A DNA stretch of 64,000 nucleotides from Ptiloglossa arizonensis (taxonomy: Eukaryota; Arthropoda; Insecta; Hymenoptera; Colletidae): NCBI RefSeq assembly GCF_051014685.1, contig NC_135051.1:17813557-17877556 (forward strand), written 5' to 3'. Made by a program: the position numbers and the translations under genes. The notes below the pieces were generated by a model. That model was not told the origin of the DNA. It worked only from the letters and a program-made list of their open reading frames with translations, and ran no database searches. Positions 38,125 to 52,195 of the stretch are shown in pieces (the stretch's first letter is position 1; each line of letters starts with the position of its first letter).

Positions 38125-41100
38125 ATGGCCAATTTCGTTTGCATAGAGGACTATCAGAAACACGCCGACAAGTACTTGGCAACCCCTGTAAGGGATTATT
38201 ACAATTCTGGAGCTGGTGAGGAATATAGTTTGAGACTTAACACGGAGGCTTTCAGGAAGTACGTATCAAGGAGAATGTACTCCAATTAGACCATTATTTC
38301 TTTGCACAAGCTTGCAGAGTAAAGTAAATATTAAATATTATCAGTGATAAGGGGATCACGTGAGGCGTTACCGATTCATTTTAATAAAATTCTGCGCATA
38401 TACAGAGAATTTAATAATGTTGGATCTAATAAATTTTCTACAATTTTAAGAACACTACTGGTGTACCTTTGAATGGGATTTAAAAAAACAATTCTCTGGT
38501 ATTTCTAGAAAAGCAATAATATCGTGAAATAACTTTTTTTCTTTCGATGTTAAATCATGACACTTTTCAGATACAGGATACGACCGAGGTTTTTAAGGGA
38601 CGTTTCCAAAAGGGATTTACGTACTACCGTTTTAGGTCAGGAGATTTCGATGCCATTAGGAGTAGCACCATCAGCGATGCAGCGTATGGCACATCCTGAT
38701 GGGGAATGCGGAAATGCGAGAGGTAAATTTAAATATTATAACCCTTTCGATGCTAAGATTAGGACGTTGGGAATGTGCCACGCGAAAATCCCATAATCGC
38801 GTTTGTCGATAAGTGCTTATAAACGTCGGTAGAGTTCAAAATGTTAACTATACCCGTAAAATAGACTTTTTTCATTATTATCTTTTAGCATGATTCTTAT
38901 TGCTCCATTTTCTCATTATATTTAGTTTTTGACGCAAATGTATTCAGTATTAGAGAATTAATAACATATTTAATATACCATCTATGAATTTAATAAAAAT
39001 GTTTATTAAATCATACAAACACTTTACAAAAATAATTGCAATGATGAAAACGTACCGAGATCACAGTTGAGTAAAACCTTTCGAAATTCTTACTTTTACA
39101 GAATGTTATTGTGTAAAAACCTAAATGGGTATACAGAGCAAAGTGAAGAAGTTCAATAAAAGATGATATATGGTAATTTTTTTTTTTTGATAAAATAGAT
39201 TCTTTTTACTTTATTTTTTCCTATATAGTAACTAAATTGTCGTTTATTCGTTATGTAGGTACATATGTACTTAACAAACTGCAACAAAGTGTATAAATAT
39301 TATCAAATGATCAGTGCTTACTAATGCGTGCAGAGATGATATGTTCACAGATATCTTAAAGAATTATTGCTGTTTACTCGTATATCAATTGTACATGAAA
39401 TTTCTGGTTTATTTTGAACAGCTCGTACAGAATATTACTTAACAATATACACGAAAAAATTAATTTTACGTTTAATTGTGTGGTATAAAAGTATCCTGTT
39501 TGTCAGTCAAGAACTTAATTAATTGTTTACGAGTTTGGCATTAAAGAAATTTTATGCATTGATCAGTTCTGTCATAGGTAAAAATTGAGCATTAAAGCGA
39601 AGTTATTTTATAATATAATTACTACAATTAATATGTAGATTTAAATGCAGCTATATGTTTAAGGCACAACAGAGGGTTCGTACAATATTTACATTGGTAT
39701 AAACGCATTAGAAAGATTTCATAAAGAGAAATACTGTAAGGAATGCTAAGAAACGTACGTCCTGTTATAATTTATAAAAAATTTTACAATTTTAAAATAC
39801 GTTTTGCACGATGTAAAAGATTGGAATTAGAAATTACAATTTTACATGACTAGTCAATGAAAAAGAAATAAGTTTATGTATATACACACAAATAAAAATG
39901 AGACTTAAATAGAAAATAATAACAGTATAAGGATTAAAGGAATTAATGTCTTTTGGGTCCCACATTATCCCAGTTATTAATGGCTTTCATATTCACGTTC
40001 TCAATTCTCCATTTCTGAGTAGGAGATGTTGAATCACAATTGGTTACAAAGACTTTTTTGCTTGCTGGATCTGTATCCAAACATCGTGACGAGTAACCGT
40101 GCATTAACCATTGTTTTTCAACATTGTAACGCCATAACTGATTTCCCTGACCTCCATGACAAGGGTATAATGTTACAGGAGCTTTTGTATCTCCTCTAGA
40201 AACATCTAAACATTCTATACGATTCTTCGGTCTAATATCTTTGTGCCAAGTCAATTGAAATTCTTGCTCTCCTTGAATATTAGAATTGTCTTTTATACAA
40301 ACATCAACTACTACAATCCCATTTTTCTTTTGTCTCTTTGAGTCAAGACATAATTCTGGCACACCCATGTTACGAATCTCTCCAGATGCAAAATCCTCTG
40401 GTTCAATGGGAGGATATACATCAACAAGATCAAAAGCTATATTATCCATAAACCATTTGAATGGCTTACAGTGTAATTTATTTCTTAAATTTCTTTGTTC
40501 TGTTAAATTTCCAGGATCCAGTAATCTCAAGTGCGGACGTCTTTTGTAGATATATTCTGCATATTCATCCATCCATACTTCTGCTACTCTTTTGTAATTT
40601 CTTCCTAAGAAGTCCCCTTTTCCTGGATTTGGAAAAGGAGGAAATTTCCGATAAATATGACCAACTCTTGAGCAAGGTGCATCATACATTTGTCCTCCAC
40701 ATTGCCAAATTTTAAATGACAACTCATATTGTTCACCTCCCCATATGTGTAGTTCTGGATCATATCCACCTAATTCCCAGAAGAATTTAGCACTGATAGC
40801 AAAAAGACCACCTGCCATAACTGGACTTTTAAATGGCTCTGTTGGTTTTTTGACATCTTCAGGTAACAATGGCAATCGTTTATAGTACAATTCCCAATCA
40901 AAAGCTCCTCTTGCTCCTTCATCTTGAGCTCTGTACTCAAATGTCTCATAAGCTATCACATCAATAAAAGGACACACGCAACTTTTATAGTTTTGTGCAA
41001 TAGGTTCTAGCAAAGGTGGCAACCAATTAACATTTGCTTCACTATGAGAATCTAGAAATACAAGTACTTTTGCTCTTGCTACTTTTGCTCCAGCTAATCG

Positions 41101-44100
41101 ACCTTTAATTAATCCAGAACGTTCTGGTAATCTCACAATCTTTACTTTTGGCAAGTGTTCGGCAACATAATCATCTAGTGTCTTATTCAATTCCACTTTA
41201 GTGCTAGCATCGTCAACCAGTATTATTTCTTTTAGAAGAAATGCTGGTGAGCGATTAACAACACTCCAACAAGTACGCATTAAAGTACTAAAGTGCTCAT
41301 TATGAAAGGAGACTATCACAGAGACTGAATCAAGGTTTCTTAAGTATTTCTTCTTTTTACAATCTGAATGTCTAATGTCAGGTACTGAACGATTTAGCGA
41401 GATTTTGTCACTAAGTGCACCATTAAAGCCATTTACCTGATACAGTTTTTCCTTCAATGCATCGAGAGATGGTGAAAGAAATGCAGGCTTCCCATGTTCA
41501 CCCATCCCAGTTTTTTTCGCATCCTCTTCAATTTTTTTATAATCATGCCAATCTATTTTATCATCTTCATCCTGTTGAAAAATTTTATTCAAATGTTACA
41601 TTGTGGAGTTAGATTTATTTTACACTAGAAATAATAAATCAATGTACGCGTTTTTAAATAAAATATCATTTACAACGGGGTTCATGAAAGTAATCATACG
41701 GTACTGCGCGGAATGCAGAAGGTTAAGCTATCGCTAAACCTGTTTCACTTGCATCAAACAACCTCGCGTATAATGAACAGGTCTTTAACCCATACCTGAT
41801 AGAGATGGTCGTTGAAATTCTGTCTCGAATCGATCAGATTTTTCGGACTGTCATCATCAATGGCTACAAATGCGGCTACCGGTGTTGCGATTTCATGGTT
41901 AGGTGATGTCCGTACGTACCGAAATACGACAACGGTCAAGAAAACAGTAAAAGCCGCCAAAAAGAAGAACTTTATTAGGCTTATCACATTTCTCCTCATC
42001 ATAGTGAAACAGTCATGTCGTGTGATGATACTTGCGAAAACCCGCCACTATTCACCTGCTTAATAAACTATCTACTCGAAACTAACCTCATGTGTGGAAA
42101 AGTTTATCTAATCAGCTGTTATTTGCAGTATGAAATCTTAGATAAATTGTTCGAATAAAATACATGAGACAGACACGGTTGCCACGCGTCGACTGAGGAT
42201 CGATCGCCAGAGATCGAAGCAGTTCTCGAGTGAATTGCATATGATATAGTAAAAACAGATTTTTTTAGTAAACTATATATAAATGTATTTAATATTACTA
42301 TGAAATATTACTACAAATATTATATATACTGATACGTGATAGAAAATTTTAACTGCTTACAACTACCGATCCGCTATCCCCACCATTTCTTGTCTCTTCG
42401 CTCCGCAACCCCTCATTGTATACTTAAAAAAGAAAAAGCATAAAAACTGCAAACACACACTCCCTATCTTCCAGCCCCTAATAGAGAAGCAAGCTGGCAT
42501 GGCGTAAAGTGGGAGTTCACAATTGGGAAAATAATATTGAGCGGCCAATATTTCTTGCCTCAGCAACATTATTTTTTAATTTTAATCATTATCTGCCAGT
42601 TATTATGCACATTGTTTGAAACGAATAATATCACTAAAATTTTTTTGAGTATTAGAAATTCGAAACGCAATGTTCGAATTTAAATATTGTCAAACATTTG
42701 AAATTTATAGTATACGAACAAAATTTTTAACATTTTAGCCGCTGAAGCAGCTGGTACGATCTATACGTTGTCAACGATAGCAACAAGTAGCATTGAAGAA
42801 GTGGCCGAAGCAGCGCCAAAAGGAATAAAATGGTTTCAACTTTACATATACGTAGATCGTGATATTACCTTAAATTTAGTGAAACGAGCAGAAAAAGCCG
42901 GCTTTAAAGCACTCGTTCTTACCGTTGATGCACCGTTGTTTGGTGCTAGACGAGCCGATGTTAGAAACAAATTCACACTTCCAAATCATTTGAGGTACTT
43001 CCTTTATAATAAAACATTGAACTATTAAGATGTAGAAGAACGATATCCACCATAGAGAATGTTCAATATAATTAACATATAGTGTTAGAATGTTTATCTC
43101 CTAAACATGATACTCTACTGCCATCTATATATTGTACACAGTAGCAAATGCTTTGACTACAATCATAAGAAATATTTTCAGATTAGGGAATTTTGAGGGA
43201 AATTTATCGAATGAAGTAAATAATAAAATGAGTGGTTCTAGCTTGAACGAATATGTTGCAAAACAGTTCGATGCTTCTATAACATGGGACGATATCAAAT
43301 GGATTAAAAGGTTAGAAAGTAATCTCACAATGTACAATTACATGACTCAGGAATTAATCCTTATTTCATGATTTTCTGTAGCATAACAAAGTTGCCAATT
43401 ATTTTGAAAGGAATCCTAACTCCAGAAGATGCACTTTTAGCTATCGAAAGTGATGTGCAAGCAATTATCGTTTCGAATCATGGCGCCCGACAAGTCGACA
43501 GTATTCCAGCATCGGTTTGTTACTATTTTTTTTTTTTTTTTTTTTAATTCGAATTTCGATATTTTCAATTCAGTGCTTCTATGTTGCAACTAGAATCGTT
43601 TGCAAAATTCGTAAATAAGAAAGTTAACATCGTTAAATTTTTTAAATTTCTTTAGCTCGTGATTTGATTCGATGTTAAGTGATCTAACTGACTTTCCAAT
43701 CGAATCGAGAAATATAAAATGTTTGAAACATTATGTTTATGGATCTCAAATATTCGTATTAAACATAAATAATGAAAACATCGTACAATTACTAGATTGA
43801 AGCGTTGCCGGATGTAGTTAAGGCTGTGAATGGTAAATTAGAAGTTTACATGGACGGTGGTGTTAGGCAAGGAATTGATGTGTTCAAGGCAATTGCTTTG
43901 GGCGCGAAAATGGTAAGTATTTTTCAAATTCCTTGGAACTAACAAACTCGAACGTCTAACAAAATCGAGTAAACGATTATGTAACAATGAGTGAAACAAC
44001 ATATTACGTCAATTTAACACAAATGAATTATGTGAATTCTCAATGAATTTTTATTTGATTATCTTCAGGTATTTGTTGGCAGACCTATGTTGTGGGGTTT

Positions 44101-44336
44101 GTCTTACTCGGGAGAACAAGGTGCAAAGCAAGTTCTTGAAATGTTCAGGAAAGAAATTGATCTGACATTTGCACTAACAGGTAAATCAATTAGTTCAAAT
44201 ATAATATTTGGTTTTAAATGTACACTATAACTGAGATAGTTTGATGAATCTTATCGATGAATTTTTAGGCTGTAGATCGGTTAAAGATGTGAAACAGGAT
44301 ATGGTAAAACACGAATCTTATTACAGTCATTTGTAG
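38125..44336 (+). CDS. 2-hydroxyacid (glycolate) oxidase, HAO1-like (8 exons, 366 aa)
   Basis: FMN-dependent alpha-hydroxyacid oxidase that turns glycolate or longer 2-hydroxyacids into 2-oxoacids and H2O2, normally in peroxisomes. Coding exons are 38125-38258, 38571-38722, 42739-42994, 43182-43310, 43382-43514, 43796-43912, 44069-44180 and 44269-44336. Phases all match, giving 367 codons with the stop. Active-site residues of the family are visible: Tyr26 in DYYNSGA, Tyr131 in QLYIY, the Asp of LTVDAP and Lys233 in ILKG. His257 and Arg260 lie in SNHGARQ, and the FMN-phosphate signature DGGVRQG follows. The protein ends in Ser-His-Leu, a PTS1-type peroxisomal signal. Length matches human HAO1 (370). 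The ATG chosen aligns with the family N-terminus; a longer in-frame start upstream is unlikely. Its second intron hosts an entire GALNT gene on the other strand. Confidence 0.96.
39943..42002 (-). CDS. Pgant6-like: Polypeptide N-acetylgalactosaminyltransferase, Pgant6/GALNT10 type (2 exons, 611 aa), nested
   Basis: Golgi enzyme that starts mucin-type O-glycosylation by adding GalNAc from UDP-GalNAc to Ser/Thr. Exons are 42002-41796 and 41571-39943 (207 + 1629 nt, in phase). A short cytoplasmic start ([11 protein letters not shown]) and one signal-anchor helix (about 11-27) give a type II membrane protein, followed by a stem. The GT-A domain begins near SVIVSFHNE. The Mn-binding DSH is at about 243-245 and the Gal/GalNAc-T motif [12 protein letters not shown] at about 345-356. 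The typical [18 protein letters not shown] comes next. A C-terminal ricin-type lectin domain (about 480-600) has QxW-like repeats GNQLW and TQKW. Length and lectin spacing match GALNT10/Pgant6. It lies wholly within HAO1-like intron 2, antisense. The second of two adjacent ATGs is also possible. Confidence 0.96.
42003..42738. other. Host-intron DNA upstream of the nested GALNT gene
   Basis: The part of HAO1-like intron 2 that must contain the GALNT promoter and 5' UTR (minus). A GC-richer patch with CpGs at about 42170-42235 is a plausible core promoter. About 42360-42560 is also less AT-rich. Neither shows a coding signal. Confidence 0.4.
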
Positions 44337-44356
44337 CGAAAATTGGATACAATTAT

Positions 44357-44362
44357 AATAAA
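44357..44362 (+). terminator. Candidate poly(A) signal of the HAO1-like gene
   Basis: AATAAA lies 21 nt beyond the stop codon on the coding strand. The close spacing suggests a very short 3' UTR, though later signals cannot be excluded. Confidence 0.4.
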
Positions 44363-45164
44363 ATTATTCGCAAGGTAACAGGTATTTCAAAATCATTTTA
44401 TCCTCTTAGTCCTTTTAATTCATTTTACGAAAAAAAGTTGGAAAATTACGGCGAGACTTTAAGATTTAAGAACTTATACTTAATTAACGAATCATAAAAT
44501 GGAAGAGTGCTCCTCTGAATAATATTAAACGAAATACAGGGCGTTTTGGGATAGTCAATGTATGTCTTATCTGGATCATATTTTAGGCATATCTACGCGC
44601 ATGCGCTCGGAAAGAGACAAGGTGGAGGGTGTCGTGGTTGGCGTGCGTGATTCACGGTCGAGCAAGTGACCTTTCAAGGTCGTTCGTGCATTCTCGACTG
44701 TAACACACTAACGAGGAAGACCGGTACTTCACAATATTGGCGTTTTATTGAATATCTTTTGTATATTCTTCTTTGTATACATATATGCGTGTGCGCGCGG
44801 CACACGTATCACAATTGTCAAGCGTACGTATGCGCACACGCATTCAAAGTGTCTGCAGTTTTTCTTTAAATGGAACAGATTGACTATGACGTCGATATAA
44901 CGTACGCACGGAACATGCAGCAGAGTACTCGCATTTCTGTACGACATACGCAAAATACTCCATTGGTTTACTGATATCCGCACCCCTCCGTGAAACGAGG
45001 GCGTGTTCTCTTGGCAAAAAAATAAATCCCTTTCTTTCTCCGGCGTCCCTATCGGTTTTCTCCTTTTTCTCTTTTTTTTTTTTTCTTTTAGTAACTCTGT
45101 GCCGCCGTTAGTAGTCGTAACACTCTTTTACTCACAGCTTTACAACATTACAATTTATCGTTAC

Positions 45165-45405
45165 TTCGTATGTATATATTTATAATATGTATATGTATAT
45201 TTTTTATGTATATATGTATAGTGGCCTCCTTCGCGCTACGGTTCTCTGCTGTGTGTATGCACGCTGCGACGCTAAATTATGTATAATATGTATACGCAAT
45301 GTACACGTGTATGATATATATACACACATACACACTTCCTGCACTGTGTATTGAATATATATGCGTTATATACATGCATACGCGCACATACATTCCTAGT
45401 CCTTG
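45165..45405. repeat. Degenerate TA/TG/CA simple-sequence region
   Basis: Mixed TATG, TATA and CACA runs with interruptions, inside the long non-coding interval downstream of OXR1. Confidence 0.7.
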
Positions 45406-48400
45406 GAGTGAAACAATTTCTGTTTCTTTTCCATCATTTTACACGCGAATTTATTCAAAGAGTGGGACACGTTTGCGATCACGATCTTGTAATATTTGAA
45501 AAGAAAAAGTAACAAGGTCGGTTTGTAAAAATATAATCTATATCATTTGTTCAACAATGTCTCTCTGGAATAACTGGTTGTTATCGTGAATGCACTAGTT
45601 TGCTCGAACGAAAAATTTTCTGAAATAAAACTTCATCGTTAAAAAAATTTTAATCTAATCGCGATCTCGGATCTGTAAATGCCACGTGACAAGATTTAAC
45701 CAAGGATTGAGTATCGACGCAAACGTGCTACCCCGGTTCCTTAGTGACTCGTCATACGATTAATTCAACATACACGGTATACAGTTGGTTAATATACGAT
45801 TACGATAGACACATAATGTGTTGTTGTTGTGGGTTGCTCTTGTTGCTCGTGAACGCGAGAATGATAAGTTGGTTGGTTGCTGATGCGTCCTAGATTCTTA
45901 GGATCCAGAGGTGGGAAGAGAGGTTACTTCCACGAAAGTGGCGATTTAGGCGACAGTACAATTAATAGTGTAAAATTCATTGGTCCAGAGAGTTGTGTGT
46001 GTATGTATTTCGAGGGGTTCTTTTCCTCTTCCATATCGTTCTTTTTTTTTTTTTTTGTTCGATATTCTGACTTTTCTTTCTGTGCATCTCGTGGGAGGAC
46101 TCGAAACTATAATGTTCAGATTTTTCGAACGGTGAATATATATATACACATATATATTCGTCTCTCGACAACGTCAGTTTACCCCCTCGAAAAATGGGAC
46201 GAGTGAGTTAGATGAATTCGATATTTCTTTTTTTTCTTTCTTTTTTCGCGAATCGTTACGTTACACTAACACGATTTAGTTTTCTGGATTTCACGATGTA
46301 AAAATTCGGTGATCGGAGAACAGGTTTCGTGATCAATGTACGATTAATTTCATTCAACGTGTGGAAAAGAATACTCGAAACGATAACTCTGCGTCGAGTA
46401 TCGAAACGTAAACGTATCGTTTTGCATCACGATCGATTTGATCAAATAATGATTGCTCGATTGACGAAAACGATTCGGTTACTTGCGATTAAACTTCAAC
46501 CAAGTGTCGGAGAAATTAAAGAACACTTTCCTCTGAAGAAATTTCGAGGATGAATTGATCGCGTTTCGATCGAAATGATGCTGACAGTGTAAAAAATGTG
46601 TTTAGAATATCGTTTTGCGGATTGCGCAGGAAAGATTCGAGTCTTGTACGTATTTCGTGTTTGCAAGTGGAGTACACGGTAGATCTACGTGTGATTAGTT
46701 CATCTTCTCGAATTAACGATCTATGAAACGAAACGTTGAAAGAAATCAACAGTGTGAAAGAAAAATGGGAAACGATTTATGAGCACGTATCGAAATTATA
46801 CAGTTACCACCTGATGGTTTTGAATAGTTCCAAATAAAAAGTAACTAAAAATATTCATAAATACAGGGTATTCTGTGATTCGAGGTACAACTGAAAATTG
46901 AACGATTCCTCTTTGTAAAAAAAAGTCAAAAGTGTGAGGTAACATTTTTTTGTCTTAACCGTCATTTTTTAAGAAAAAAAAAAAAAAAACACTTTAAATG
47001 CTGTCGAGGTATTATACATAAAGAAGAATCGCCTGAAGCATCTCTACGCGTGTATATCAATGTAAACGCAAAGTTAATACCGTTCATAAGAAAGCATTGT
47101 ATTAAAGAAAAATGTATTCTACGATTTGAATCTTTTTTCGGACAAGGAATCGATTCCATTTCAATTCTATCGCGAATTAATACTCTCTATTTGAATAACT
47201 AAAAAAAAAAAAAAAAAAATCGGAAATAGTGGAAGATGCGAATTTGCATCGGATACACAACGAGAACGATTGTGTTTTTCTACAATTCTACGTATTTTCG
47301 TTTCTGGTACAAGTAGTTGTTTATACGTGTACAACAGACTATAGTTGAACGACATAGCGTGAAGTTTCGATTCCTTCGAGTATCTAATACCGATTCTATC
47401 GTTTTTGACAAGACTTCGCAACGAAGAATCTTTGCGTATGGAACATTTAAAGACTTAACCCTTCTTTTGTATTCGTTTGTGCAAGTTTCTCCGCGCTATG
47501 TCATACCGAGACGTACAATCGTGCCTTAACCACGATTATCAACAACGACGACAACAATATCTAGCTAAACACTGAAGAACATCGAGTTTTTTTTTTTTTA
47601 TGCGTGTTCAATCCCTGCGGTCAGTCTGAATCTAATTGACAATGTGTATACCAAAGGTCTTCACCTTGACGTGTAATTTGTTGCTTTGCCTTCATCGTTA
47701 TTTTACGTTTGTTTTCTTTGTTAGTACACTAACGTTCACTAATTAACTACAAATATACATACAGTTTTGCGATTATATTGGTTTCGTGTGAACTTATTTT
47801 GCTTGCAGCAGAGATTCTTAATTTCTCTACTCCTACTATATTTCATACACGAACGCAGAAAGCTATACGCTTATATTGATTGTTTCTATGTTTAACAGTT
47901 AACTAATTTTAACGTGTCCAAGATAGATGAGTGTACTGCAATTTCCTTCTCCGATAATTGAGGAACAATTGATTCTTTGTAAGAAACCGTTCTCGGTCTT
48001 GATCATTCAAATCTTTTTACTGCTAGTATTTGCCACTAGCATTGTAGCCTTTGTCGGTAAATATTTATAACAAAATATAACTCAATCTTTAGAAACTCAC
48101 ATCAAAGAACTTAAACTTCTAGTTTTATTTAAAAAGAGTTTAAATATTTGAAGAGTAGATATGTTATTGAATAGATATGGTTAAACGAGTTCCATTATTT
48201 CAGAGGTTAGGTAGGTGTTTTCGAAATGGAAAAAGATGCTGCTCTATCTCAGTTAATTGTCAACTCTTTTCCTTACGTATTCGAAGAGTTCTTTGAGCTT
48301 TGCAATCCATGCAAATCAATCCTGATGAATCTAAAGTTCTATTTTTCCTTTCTGTCGCATGAACTTTTCACATTCCTAAATCTTTCATTACCCAGATAAC

Positions 48401-51400
48401 TGTTAATTACTTGCAGCTAGTTCTTAGACAGTTTAAAATCTCTTAATACGTCTTATGAAATATTTAGCACAAGGAGTGACATAATGGAAGTTACAAAAGA
48501 GCCAAAGAAAATTGTGAACCTTTGGAAGGGAGTTTGACAGTAAAGGCTACCATCCTCAAATAGTTCAGAAACATCTTTAAACAGTTCAAAACGCACATTG
48601 TAAAGTATCATCGATCTTGGCTGATCGGATTTTTGCAGCGTTTCGTGAAACACTTTGCAAGACAAATTCTTTCGTACAATGATCTTGTTTGTTTTTTTTT
48701 CTTAAATCGAAACGTCGAAGATCGTCAGGTAACGTGCAGCGTTCGAGCTCGTGCATATGTCGCAATTGATCGTACAGGAAAGAGTATCGTCGTTAGTTAC
48801 GATTAGAATCTTTTCTCGTTTTTACATAACACGCTTAATTTACGTCTACAGTTTCTTTGTGGAGGCAGTTGCGTATATTTTAGATTAGACGATACCTAGT
48901 GTGCTTGAAACGTTCCTACATTCACAATTAGTACGGAATACGCTTCGTTCAGAAGAAGAAAAAGAATCCTTCCAGGCAGTTGACAAGAGCATGACGACGA
49001 TTACTATATTTTTTTTCACAATGTTTACGGCTAAAAAAAATACCCCTCGTTATAATTCCGTTATTCAAAAAGTTTCTAAATTCGTAATACATTGCTCAAA
49101 GCCATTAAGAGATCACATTTTTTTTTCCAATACTTTAGAAGAATGAACTATATATCGGTAATACTCTTATCGAATGTCTAACTTATAGAGCATGCTTGAG
49201 CCATTAAAGCGTTAAAGTTCGTGATCCTCCAATTATTTCGAGCAGTGTATGTTATATAATCAAAGTATCAAAGAATATTAAACAATTCGTAGAATAGATA
49301 CATGGTAAAAGGTCTTTTAAAATGCCGACTTCAACATCCGTGCGTGTCTTAAACGGAATAAGGTAACCAAAATTTAAACGATCTTTCTCTTCCGATAAAC
49401 GTTATCAACAAAAAGAAGTAAGTAACGCAAACATCACGAGAACACAGAAAGCAGAACACAGAGAGAAACGAAAAATGAAACGAACGAAAAAGTGTTTTCT
49501 CACACACACAATCATTTTTTTTTTTATTTCGTTATAATATACATTTATACCGTGATTTTCGACACGAAGGCGAGGATTGTGAGTCCTTTTCTTAAAAACA
49601 GAAAAGAATGAAAAATCGCCACGGTCAAGCACTTCGCTTGTTTTACCCCCTTTTGCGTTCTTCGAATTTGTATTGTCCTAGCTGACTTTTTTTTTCAATC
49701 GAGATTCAACGAGTTTCATCAGTTTTGACTTGAACGATCGCTCTACCGTGAAAGGAAAAGCACTGTACCGACTGACACACACTATAGAAGCGGCTCGATA
49801 CATCGTTTAGGAGCGACTTTCTCTTTTTTTTTTGTATTTTTTGTATTTTTTACCTCGTTAGTATCACAAGAGTACGCCTAGACGCCTAATTGTAAGTTCT
49901 AGACAATGCTACGATTGATACTCGCGTGTCGCATTTAGTGTACCAACGTACCCGAAAGCTAACCTAAACAAGCGGGTAGTAGCTACGTTTTAAATACATT
50001 TTGTGCTTTCCTCCACGCTCTTTTTCTTTTTCTGTTTGAAACTGTGCTCCATGGGATCTTCTACTATTTGACAATGTTTCTTTTTTTTACTTTTATTTTT
50101 TGTAAGTGCGTTTCATAACCAGTGCACCGGGTTACTCCCTGTCTCGTTCAGATCTACGATTCTCTTGATCCACCATCACTGTGTCTCAGTCTTTCGCGCC
50201 ATTTAACATTGAAAGCGAACAGATAGTTCGAGACATATAATTTTCCATGCCGTTTGAAATCGCGCTGCTTTTTTTAAGCCCTTCCCCTCGGCGAACAGCG
50301 ATCGTGCGATCGCGTAAAATTTTTTTTTCTCTCGATCGGCGTGTGTGTAACGTTTTTTTTAAAAAAAAAAGCAGCCCTAGAAATGCGAAGATCGAAAATC
50401 GTAGAAACGACACAAGTTAGAAACTGTTCCTAGTAAAATGGAAGGAATGGCAACGGTATATACTCGCTACAGTATAAAAGGGTGTTTTCATTTTTCGTCT
50501 GCTTCTTCGTTTTTTTTTTTCTTTTACTTCCCGACGTAACATCTCGTTGTGGAGCCTCTAGAAAATCATTCTCGAGCTGAATCGTCGCGAATTAAGCTTT
50601 TTTTTCTTCGACCAGGCTCTCGAGGGAAAAATCAATTTATAAAATCGATTATCAAAATTTCCTCTACTAGTAGCGTTCGTTCTACTAAATAATCACTCGA
50701 CGCTAGACTAGTCTTTTTCGCCTTCAAGAACGGAAATCTGTGTGTTTACAAAGCGGTAGAAACGGTGGGCGACACAGTCAATTGATCCTAATACAATATA
50801 GAGACTATAAGCTCGTGGACAGTCTCGTGGTTGTGTGTGAATTAACGATTTTATCACGGGTAGTACTCAGAGCCGAGCGAAATTGATCGTTACGCGATAT
50901 AGAAAACAACAACGCAATATTGTTTTTCTCTTCTCGCTCAGATATTCGACCAATGCAGATTACGCACTATTGGAGAACATTTTGAGTTCATATATTTCGA
51001 AAGTGATTTATACGGCGACACAACAAAAAGCTGCTGCTACTACTATCGTAGCAAACATCTTATTGTCTGCATCTTTATACAAAACCGAGACGTTCGAAAT
51101 CGTACGACCATAGTGTGTATATATACTTTTCCTTCGGCTCTGATTATACGCAGGACTCCTATAGATGGGGTATATATTACTGTTGTGTTCTAGCAGAGGG
51201 AGAGAAAGAGAGCGAAGCGAGGCACAGGCGTGTGTGTTTCGTTGTGGTCACTCGAGACTCAAGAAGCACGATTTTCACCGTTTACCAAAGAATATGCAAG
51301 ATCGCGCTCCCTCCATGCGTTATCTCGATATATATCAGCCACGCTGACAGTTTAATCGCAATTCTCACTCGGTTTTTTGTTCGCGTATTAGCGTAAAAGA

Positions 51401-52040
51401 TCAATACGAACTCTTCTTCTCTTTATTCGTTAGAGTATCGTTCAGTGTTTGCTCGCAAAATTGTGTACACGGTGTGTGTGTGTATATGTAGCCGGCGTGT
51501 GTCCTTCCAGGATATAACGTGAGACGAGCTACACGGAAGTTCAGCAACGTTTTTGTTTTTGTTATTTTTTTTTTTGCCATTAGCGTATATAATATGCTGC
51601 TTCTTTAAAATTAACTGTACCGTTAACACGATTGGTAATACATATATTTACATTTACTATCTACAATTATCTACACATCAACAAACGGTTAGCTTAACAT
51701 TTCTCATGATGCCTGTGTGTTTTTCACTATCGTCTTCGTAGACTATTATCATCCGACTCTGACATGATTCTCTCTTTTCCTTGTACGCGGCATACATCCC
51801 CCCTCTCTCGTTATCGTTTCATCCAAAAGCTCGTCCGATCATTCACGCTTGCACATTCTCTCTCTTTTGTTTGCGATCATAACGACCTTCAATGATCGTG
51901 ATTCTCGCGACTAGTTCGAAACGACGATCCATCGGGCAAACAAATTTTTATACACGATCGTCGTCGATCCTTTCTAAATAATCTTAAACGACACGCGATT
52001 CGTGAAACTAGATTTCTTTAACAATTCATTCAACGAAACA

Positions 52041-52115
52041 CGTATGTGTATGTGTGTGTGTGTGTATATGTATATATATATATACATATATGTGGGTATA
52101 TATATATACATACAT

Positions 52116-52164
<49 letters not shown>

Positions 52165-52195
52165 CAAGCGCGGTGTGTGTATATATATATATAAA
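52041..52195. repeat. Compound (TG)n/(TA)n/(CA)n microsatellite
   Basis: Alternating TG, TA and CA blocks for about 150 bp. The palindromic TA core lies between TG/CA flanks that could pair. Long apparent open frames here are only repeat translations (Tyr-Ile and Thr-His runs). Confidence 0.95.

Noticed and set aside
39943..41592. Treating the GALNT second exon as a single-exon gene starting at an ATG in the 41580s
   Set aside because: That start would drop the signal anchor. The 42002-41796 exon supplies a type II membrane anchor with matching phase.
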